DNA of 64,000 bases from Sipunculus nudus (taxonomy: Eukaryota > Annelida > Sipuncula > Golfingiida > Sipunculidae), in contig CM049321.1 in NCBI GenBank assembly GCA_026874595.1, positions 15,581,479-15,645,478 of the forward strand, in the 5' to 3' direction. Positions 57,531 to 64,000 of this stretch are shown piece by piece. The position numbers and the translations under genes were made by a program. Each line of letters opens with the position of its first letter. Position 1 is the stretch's first letter. The notes below the pieces were generated by a model, which was not told the DNA's origin, searched no databases, and worked only from the letters and a program-made list of their open reading frames with translations.

Positions 57531-58360
57531 ATACTCGGCAAGAACATAATAGGATGTTTGACGATATACGAGTTTGAAAGATGTCACTCGTCCACCAATC
57601 TATTTGGACTTAGGTCGGTCTATGCTAAAACAGCGTTAACAGCTACAACTTAAATGTCGGGGGGCTTCAGTCATTTAACATTCTTATTGCAACAGGGCCC
57701 AGGACAACAAACACAAAGAACAACAACAATACCCCCATGCTGTACATTGATTTACTGACACCTTTCAGGGAAACGCACGTACACGTGGAGTGACGTCATT
57801 GATTGCCCTCTGTGACGTCACATCTCGCACTCCAAAGATGGTCATATCGTCACCTGCTACATCCCCGCGTAAACAAGTGTGCTTTAAAACCCCATAAAAC
57901 ACTCATTCCGGGATTATTTACGCACGGATCACACTTTAATTTAATCAATAGTTCCTTGTATCATTGCCGAGCTATCCTAAATATTTTAACAAACTCCGTT
58001 GGAAACTTTTTGAGTAATCTTGCTAACAGATAAACCAGCGCCGGTAAAATTACATCCCCCGCCGCTTGGCTTGGCGGAGGTTATAATATTGATAACAATA
58101 TTAACCAGACAAATTGACTTCACCACAACAGCCATTATACGCCGCCCTTTTCAGCAAATTATGATAATGAGACCACGAAACGCTCCTTCACAGAAGGCTT
58201 TCCATGCCCATTGTTGCATGAGCTCTTTACAACACAATCTTTACGTCACAAAGGTATATGACGTATGATGTCGCATTGATGACGTCATCAAATGGAATCG
58301 AAATATCTCTGTTCTCAAGTGTTGATTAAACCACAGTCATTGTGAATTGTTTTATTATAT
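57531..58360. other. No supported gene; CRE-type sites
   Basis: Contains three palindromic TGACGTCA sites (57791, 57813, 58280) and an E-box CACGTG at 57782. Two short frames (76 and 82 codons) are unrecognised. Confidence 0.45.
57782..57820. promoter_or_regulatory. E-box plus paired CRE palindromes
   Basis: CACGTG (57782-57787) followed by TGACGTCA at 57791-57798 and 57813-57820, 22 bp apart (about two helical turns). This could be a CREB/ATF-type regulatory cluster or part of an unrecognised LTR/promoter. No nearby transcript start can be shown. Confidence 0.4.
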
Positions 58361-58700
58361 TGTGGATTATGTGTCTCATGCGAATTACGCGCCAGGTAAG
58401 ACATTGTCATTCACTCGGTGGTCGGAGGAATGGCTCCTGCAATCATTGGCCTAGAACTTTTTATACTGTTCACTTTGTATAAAAAAATATCCCGGAAAAA
58501 ATGCCGACTTAGGAGTAAGGTACTGGTACAGACAACACGTGTTCTGTTTGGGAGAGGTTTCACAAATTATGCAAATTTTGTTATTGTAAGGCTACTGACG
58601 GTTTACAGTAATATCGGCAACCTGATTGGCTGCACGGAACACTATTGGTCATGATTATTCAATAAATGAATATGTAATAAAGGTCACTTAAAGTTCATGA
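58361..58700 (+). repeat. Interspersed repeat R5, copy 2
   Basis: Direct-orientation copy of 50935-51270. The 78-codon frame inside (58418-58654) is not conserved as a frame in the other copy. Confidence 0.7.
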
Positions 58701-59586
58701 TGGGGTCAATTGTTTACTGTGCTTTATTTCTACTATCACATACTGGCGGCGAAAACGATTTCGGTATAAATCGAAACATTGGTTAATTCTCCTGCATGTT
58801 TAATTACTACAGGCATGTATTGAACTGGTTACGTTATTGACATCCACGTCTTACAAGACACAGGGAATGACGGCGGTCACAATATATATGTGCATTCACA
58901 TTATTTAGTGTATTGGGAAGTTCTTTCCGCTGTCATTGCCTATTTATAAGATTACCGTGTATCTTGCTATTGCTTCTTCTACATGACCGGTATCCCTTTT
59001 TGGCCAAAATATAGAGTGCCAACTGAGCGAAACCGCAACCCGATAGTAGCAAGAACTACAACCTTTACTTGAATGATTATTCCCGAAGACTTTCATTTCA
59101 AGTAACTAAACACTTCCCCGTTGTTTTGTTTTCTGGTGTTTTGTTTTAGAGAACGCTTTTAATTAACATAGCGGAGGAGAGAGTGTTCAGATGTACGTAT
59201 TTAAAAGACATATATGGACTAGACACTTTGCTGCTTAATTATTCTGGGTATAAATTCATGCAACTGACCCTTATTAGTGCAGCTGTGAATGGTATGCGTG
59301 CAGTTGAAATCAAGGGTTTCTGCATTTCTAAAATTTAAAGAATCGTTCCCAAGCTGAAAACCAATTTCATGGCCATTATTATGAACATTGGAACTCTCGA
59401 ATGAAGGCTTTACACCATATAATTTGCCCTGATTTTGCAAAATTTCCGTTATATTTTAAAAAATAATTACATATACATATTTAAATGTGTCCAAAGTATG
59501 TGAAAAGGCTATATGTGCCAGTTTAATCCTTAAAAATAAAAGGCCTTTGTCTCTGATGAACCTGGTTTCTTGGTTTCATCATCTTG
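58701..59586. other. No supported gene
   Basis: AT-rich sequence. Nothing recognised. Confidence 0.5.
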
Positions 59587-59840
59587 ATATATCTGAGCCT
59601 TATAGGGCACATGTTATGCTGAGAACGCTTGATAACAGGTTCGTCCCTTGGCTGTTTCACCGAGACATACCTTTGCTCTAATGAGTAATCTAAAGCAGCG
59701 CATATATCTATCTATATCTGAGCCCTATAGGACACATGTTATGCTGAGAACGCTTGATAACAGGTCCGTCCCTTGGCTGCTTCACCGATACATACCTTTG
59801 CTCTAATGAGTAATCAAAAGCAGCGCAGATATCTTATTGT
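59587..59840 (+). repeat. 127-bp two-copy tandem duplication
   Basis: Copy 1 starts at 59587 and copy 2 at 59714, both with ATATCTGAGCC. They share the long blocks ACATGTTATGCTGAGAACGC and ACATACCTTTGCTCTAATGA and differ at fewer than about ten sites, so this is a fairly recent local duplication. Confidence 0.9.
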
Positions 59841-60225
59841 TTGAGATATAGCCGTAAATGAAACAAGAGCAATATACATCGGCGAACTATGATGTCCCTG
59901 TGGTTTCCTAAATATCAACATTTGTTCTTCCTCGTAACGAGACACACCTCTGAGGACTACGCTATTACGACTTTTGCGGTAAATTAAAAAGTCTCAATAC
60001 AGAAGACACCGGACGCCAAGAGACGTGTCGCTGGTTTTGTAGAAATAGGCTCAGACATTTCTGTGTTTTCAAACTGTGGATGTAACGTCAACTTAACATT
60101 CTCTGAGGAAATAATAAAATCATACTAGGCCTATAGCTTTAAAATCATGATATGGTACATTGTAAATGAAATACCCTGAAGAGGAATTAAAATACCACAA
60201 TGTTCTCTTTCTTATAGTCATGTAT

Positions 60226-60226
60226 A

Positions 60227-60275
<49 letters not shown>

Positions 60276-60298
60276 TATATATATATATGTATATATAT
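60226..60298. repeat. (AT)n microsatellite, left of PLE-like tail
   Basis: About 73 bp of nearly pure TA with a few interruptions. Confidence 0.95.
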
Positions 60299-60423
60299 AG
60301 AAGTGGTATAGCCGTGTTAGTCTGTAGTTGAAGCGAGGGTTAAGATAAACAATTACGCCTTGTAGATAGAATAAGTAGTTTATTAACACACGGGCTTTCG
60401 AAGCACACGGGCTTCTTCTTCAG
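60299..60423 (-). mobile_element. Penelope-like repeat tail with hammerhead-like motif
   Basis: The plus strand begins AGAAGTGGTATAGCCGTGTT followed by AGTCTGTAG, a signature seen in Penelope-like element tails of many animals (from memory). It runs to GGGCTTTCGAAGC and ends CTTCTTCTTCAG. On the minus strand this end folds as a minimal hammerhead: CTGAAGA core (60417-60423), one extra A, stem GAAGC/GCTTC (60411-60415 with 60400-60404) closing a CCGTGT loop, then GAAA (60396-60399). Stem III is not well defined, so self-cleavage is uncertain. It is flanked on both sides by (AT)n tracts. No RT frame is present. Confidence 0.5.
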
Positions 60424-60432
60424 TACTATATA

Positions 60433-60468
<36 letters not shown>

Positions 60469-60469
60469 A
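60424..60469. repeat. (AT)n microsatellite, right of PLE-like tail
   Basis: TA dinucleotide with one CA interruption, about 45 bp. Confidence 0.9.
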
Positions 60470-61538
60470 TGAAACGGGTCGTAACAAATCATTCCATGTT
60501 CCATGTATGACTGTCAGAAATAGAAAGTTCACGAAGTGTCCAGAATGTTTCTGGTTAAATTGAAACTAAAAATCGTATTAATTAAGTTTCCTCTGCAAAA
60601 TCTTTATTTCTATGAACTTGAAACGAGGTTATTAATAAGCTCTGGAATAATTATTGTCGTTCCTTTTCTGCACAAGATCATTTCATTTCGTTTTGTTTCA
60701 AAATGCTGTTGTTTCTGAAAGCAATGGCCAATATTCCTGAAGTGATGGTCAATATATTGTTTTCAGTGTCATGTCATTATCGGGGGGACCGTAGTAATTG
60801 GACATAAGTGGAACTGCCCAGTTTGATCGGTAAACATTAATTCATACCCTAGCCGGTCAACAAGGTAACTTAGGCTTTTCAAGCGAAGCACTCATGTTGT
60901 GGGTATATATAATCTCCTAGAACAATTAATGATCTATCAGTTCTTATGGGCTGTCACAACTGTCCCATAAAATAGGATTGGATGAATGAACCTCTTGAAA
61001 AACGAACGAATGGCTTTTCAAGCATTGTCGTTAAATTCTTCTCCTGGTGCAGTTATTTCTTTTCTTGGCTCGGCTTTCACGTGAATGCATAGCAACATGT
61101 CAACTAATCGTTTATAATCGGATTACTGCAACTTTTAGACTGGGCAATCTGGCCAATTAATCAATTTTAATACAATAAAACCGGTATTCTGGTGAAAAAT
61201 GCCTGGTATAGATGATTGTGGATGAGCTATTATCGGTCTTTATGGGGGTTACTGAGCTGCTGATCAGTTTGAGTGGTGTTGCCTGGATAACAGAAGGATT
61301 CTGAGCCTTTGATCATGCCGCCATGTCAGCCTACCCTGACGTTTCATTTTTCATGAAACGTTTTACTTGGGTGAGCGTAAACACTTTGTCAGATGCATGC
61401 TCCCGTTGAATCACCTGCCATCACGTTTCATAGCATCACTCTGTCCGTTTGTTTGTCATGGGTTCTCTGCTATCGAAAAATCCTTCACCAATGCCACAGT
61501 TTCCCTTTGTTCTTACCTGTATTATCCATCATGCATCC
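60470..61538. other. No supported gene
   Basis: AT-rich sequence. A 9-bp palindromic hairpin (ACGTTTCAT...ATGAAACGT) lies at about 61339-61361. Nothing else recognised. Confidence 0.45.
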
Positions 61539-62056
61539 TTGTCCATCGCCCTACTGTCCGTCTGTTAGTCCGTGTCTTCTCCGTGCGTTTCATCCGTGTC
61601 TTTCGCCGTAACGCCGTCTGTAAGTCCGTGTCCTCTTCATGTCGTTCATCCTTCTACGTCGCCCTACTGTACGTCAGTTAGTCCATGTTTTACCCATGTC
61701 GTTCATCCCTGTCCGTCACCCTTCTGTCCTTCAATTAGTCCGTTTCTTTTCATGCCGATCATCCTTTTTCGTCGCCATACTGTTCGTCAGTTAGTCCGGG
61801 TTTTATCCATGTCGTTCATCCCTGTCCGTCGCCCTACTGTCCTTAAATTAGTCCGTTTCTTTTCATGCCGATCATCCTTTTTCGTCGCCCTTCTTTACGT
61901 CAGTTAGTCCATGTTTTATCCATGCTGTTTATCCTTGTCCGTAACCCTACTGTCCGTCAGTTAGTCCATGTCTTTTCTTTGCCGTTCATTCTTGTCCGTC
62001 GCCCTACTTTCTGTCTCTCCATCCGTGTCCTCTGCATCCTGTTCATGCTTGGCCCT
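61539..62056 (+). repeat. ~60-bp minisatellite
   Basis: About nine units of the form CTACTGTCCGTCAGTTAGTC, CATGTCTTTTCCATGCCG, TTCATCCTTGTCCGTCGCC. The 104-, 111- and 76-codon frames here are repeat-encoded. Confidence 0.8.
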
Positions 62057-63379
62057 AAAACTCTTAAAGGTATGACTGTCAGTCCACAGTCATGAGCAAA
62101 TGATAAGATATATCTTTTATAAGTCATCGTTTTTGGCGTGGTACCAAAAAGCATTCCTCCGGCTATTGCTTCTAAATAGATGGTCATTTAGTCAACACTC
62201 TTATACCTTGAGGATGTCCTCGGGTCACTTTGGTGTCCAACCCCCGTGACATTATGGAACCATGATTGGTTTTCTCATCAACCTGTATAACCAGGGCCTG
62301 TCACTGATTAACCCACGGTGTTCCCCGGCGCATTATGGCGCCACATTAATCAAAACCCGAGATGGGTGATAAGTTTTCACTCTTGACAGAAAGAGGCCAA
62401 CTTTGTGTTTTGATACACGACTTCACTCACCCCCCCCCCCCCCCCCCCCCCATACACACACGGGTTGTTCCAAAACGAGTGTCGGAGGTCAAAGTGGAGA
62501 GAGTAAAAGGAACACAGACGTCAGCGTAAAAACATCGTGCGTATGATGTGACTAGCAGCCAATCAAATGCCAGTTAACAAACACTCGACAGACAGCATGG
62601 ACGCCCGATTTAATCGGACTCAGTATTATTATCTTTGTAACCAGTAACCCTCGCAACCAGTGTAAACAGGTGTTACTATTACCCAACGCCAGCGTGTCGC
62701 CCTTCAAAGTGGCAGGCTTAAACATAATATAACAACGTTCTAGTTCTCAATAAATCGAGAATAGTAGTAGAAGTGTCCCTATGGGAGGCAGTCACGGGAC
62801 CGGACGATTTGTCTGTTATATCTGGGTGTCCGCCCCAGGGGGTTGGCCCGGCGGTCTTGTTGTGGCCAGACGTCCGTGTTCTGGGCGAGGGACATAAACA
62901 TCCATGGAAAAGTGCATTTTACTTTATGTAAGAAGCTGTCCATGATTTTTTATTGGGCCATTAACGTTATTATTTGATGGAAAATATACTTTTTTTTTTC
63001 AAATTGAATGAGGGTGGCAGGAATTACTCCCAGATGGGCCTGTGTTGTTCGACACATTTTCCATATGTTCGTCTAAACATTTAATGACTCAGATCTTGCG
63101 TATTCTCGAAATAAGCATGGATTGATTACAGCGGTCCCTAATATATCTTATCATTTCTTAATCTTGGTTTATCTAAATATTCTTCGCAATGGCAAAATTA
63201 ATAAAGACGAAAAATTAAAGGTTATTTTTTACGTCCCTTGTGATTGGCCCTCGTGATTTTTATTCATGAGGCGTATGTTTTACCCTTTCAAGTGAAGGTC
63301 ACGTGATTATTCATACTGCAAAAACTTCATTTAAAAGGGTGACGCATGAACAACTCCAACAACAACAACTACCACCGGC
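62057..63379. other. Unique sequence with repeat R2 copy and poly-C run
   Basis: Includes a 22-C run (62430-62451) and the inverted R2 copy (62549-62607). Short GTGTCC words at 62773 and 62827 resemble the pogo-like terminus downstream. No gene is supported. Confidence 0.45.
62549..62607 (-). repeat. Interspersed repeat R2, copy 2
   Basis: Reverse-complement match of 2844-2902, with AGCAGCCAATCAAATGCCAG and AACAAACACTCGACAGAC as the best-conserved blocks. Confidence 0.5.
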
Positions 63380-63489
63380 AGGTGTCCGTTAGCAGGGTAA
63401 TTTTAACTCTCTGGCGAACGAAAAGTGTCCGTTTCCTGAATAGTGGTGTGTCCGGCCCATAGGGGTGTCCGCAACCCTGGGTTTCACTG
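63380..63489 (-). mobile_element. Possible pogo/Tigger-type terminus
   Basis: On the minus strand it starts CAGTGAAACCCAGGGTTGCG next to a TA dinucleotide (63490-63491). GGACAC words then recur (GGACACCCC, GGACACACC, GGACACTTT, GGACACCTG). CAGTG...GGACACC ends beside TA are typical of pogo/Tigger elements of the Tc1/mariner superfamily. No opposite end was found, so it is a fragment or a mis-call. Confidence 0.35.
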
Positions 63490-63490
63490 T

Positions 63491-63565
63491 AGTAATAGTA
63501 GTAGAGGTAATAGTAGTATTAGTAAAAGTAGTAGTAGTAATAGTAGTAGTAATAGTAGTATAAAT
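63491..63565. repeat. (TAG/TAA)n trinucleotide microsatellite
   Basis: Degenerate AGT/AAT triplets (GTAGTAGTAATAGTAG-type) of about 75 bp. The 72-codon minus-strand frame with Thr/Ile runs is an artefact of this repeat. Confidence 0.9.
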
Positions 63566-64000
63566 AGAATAATTAAGGAAGTAGGATAAAAGTCGGACAG
63601 AAAACATTATTTATATTTTTTTCTTGATAAACGCTGTCAGATCGATGATTCGGCATAATCGAGAGCATTCTTAAACAGGTTCTATCCTAACCAGTATTAT
63701 AATTACATGGTGTTCCTATTCGTCAATATGAGATTTTATTTATAATGACAACCTCTACCCCGTGGAGTTGGCTCCTTTATTTGCTTATTTTTATAAAAGG
63801 TTCAAGGGATAATGTTAATTGGATGGACGTGAGAACTTTCTTTTGATCTAAGTCAATTCAGCCTAGAGCGGCTCGTACAACGCGAACGCGGCTTTAAATA
63901 ATTTAAAAAAAATAATTTTTGAAATTTGATATCGGGATCTCGAGATATTTTTTTCTGTGTCTTAATTTTCTTTTGCGAAATTCTATCGTGAGATCCCGAC
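63566..64000. other. No supported gene
   Basis: AT-rich sequence. A 'gatatcgggatctcgagat' block at 63929-63947 and its near reverse at 63984-63999 hint at an inverted repeat that runs off the window edge. Confidence 0.4.

Overview
This is a repeat-dominated, AT-rich stretch of an animal nuclear genome. It looks like a marine invertebrate. The tRNA-derived SINEs, the Helitron-type element with a minisatellite core, the L2/CR1-like LINE and the density of microsatellites would suit a mollusc or another lophotrochozoan. However, the best element belongs to a retrotransposon type first described in deuterostomes, so the phylum is left open. I found no convincing host protein-coding gene, rRNA or functional tRNA gene. 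Almost every long open frame lies in a transposable element or a tandem repeat, or is a chance frame.

The first 12.5 kb holds an interspersed repeat at the very edge, a ~155-bp tandem array (2.4-4.3 kb), a decayed integrase/RT-like relic (4.5-4.8 kb) and an 18-bp-unit minisatellite (8.5-10.1 kb). That minisatellite is split by a 964-bp non-autonomous hAT-like element whose ends are packed with GGACCG motifs. From 12.56 to 20.84 kb a ~54-bp minisatellite is split by a complete Ty3/gypsy LTR retrotransposon at 13258-20807, coding on the minus strand. It has 1097-bp LTRs differing at about 10 sites, a perfect 5-bp target duplication, a primer-binding site, a polypurine tract and one intact 1470-codon Gag-Pol frame. 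Its domain order is Gag-PR-IN-RT-RNaseH, with integrase before reverse transcriptase, the Gmr1-type order. It looks young and possibly competent.

From 21 to 32 kb lie diverged repeat pairs, a 5'-truncated L2/CR1-like LINE (24.2-25.9 kb, minus strand) with one nonsense codon, and a ~1.55-kb Helentron/HINE-like element. The latter has hairpin ends, a CTAG terminus and eight ~180-bp internal units. From 33.7 to 38.4 kb there are three copies (two direct, one inverted) of an unrecognised 1.1-1.6-kb unit. Each carries a 31-bp minisatellite and a short conserved reading frame followed by an AATAAA signal.

The right half has two tRNA-derived SINEs (38.6 and 53.6 kb), a 480-bp hAT MITE with a perfect 8-bp target duplication (44.1 kb), two solo LTRs of one family (51.6 and 56.8 kb), four copies of a GT-rich interspersed repeat, a hammerhead-ribozyme-like motif in a Penelope-like repeat tail (60.3 kb), a ~60-bp minisatellite (61.5 kb) and a possible pogo/Tigger-type terminus (63.4 kb). 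The window reads as an intergenic or intronic landscape built by nested insertions. Coordinates of old repeats are approximate because they were aligned by eye.
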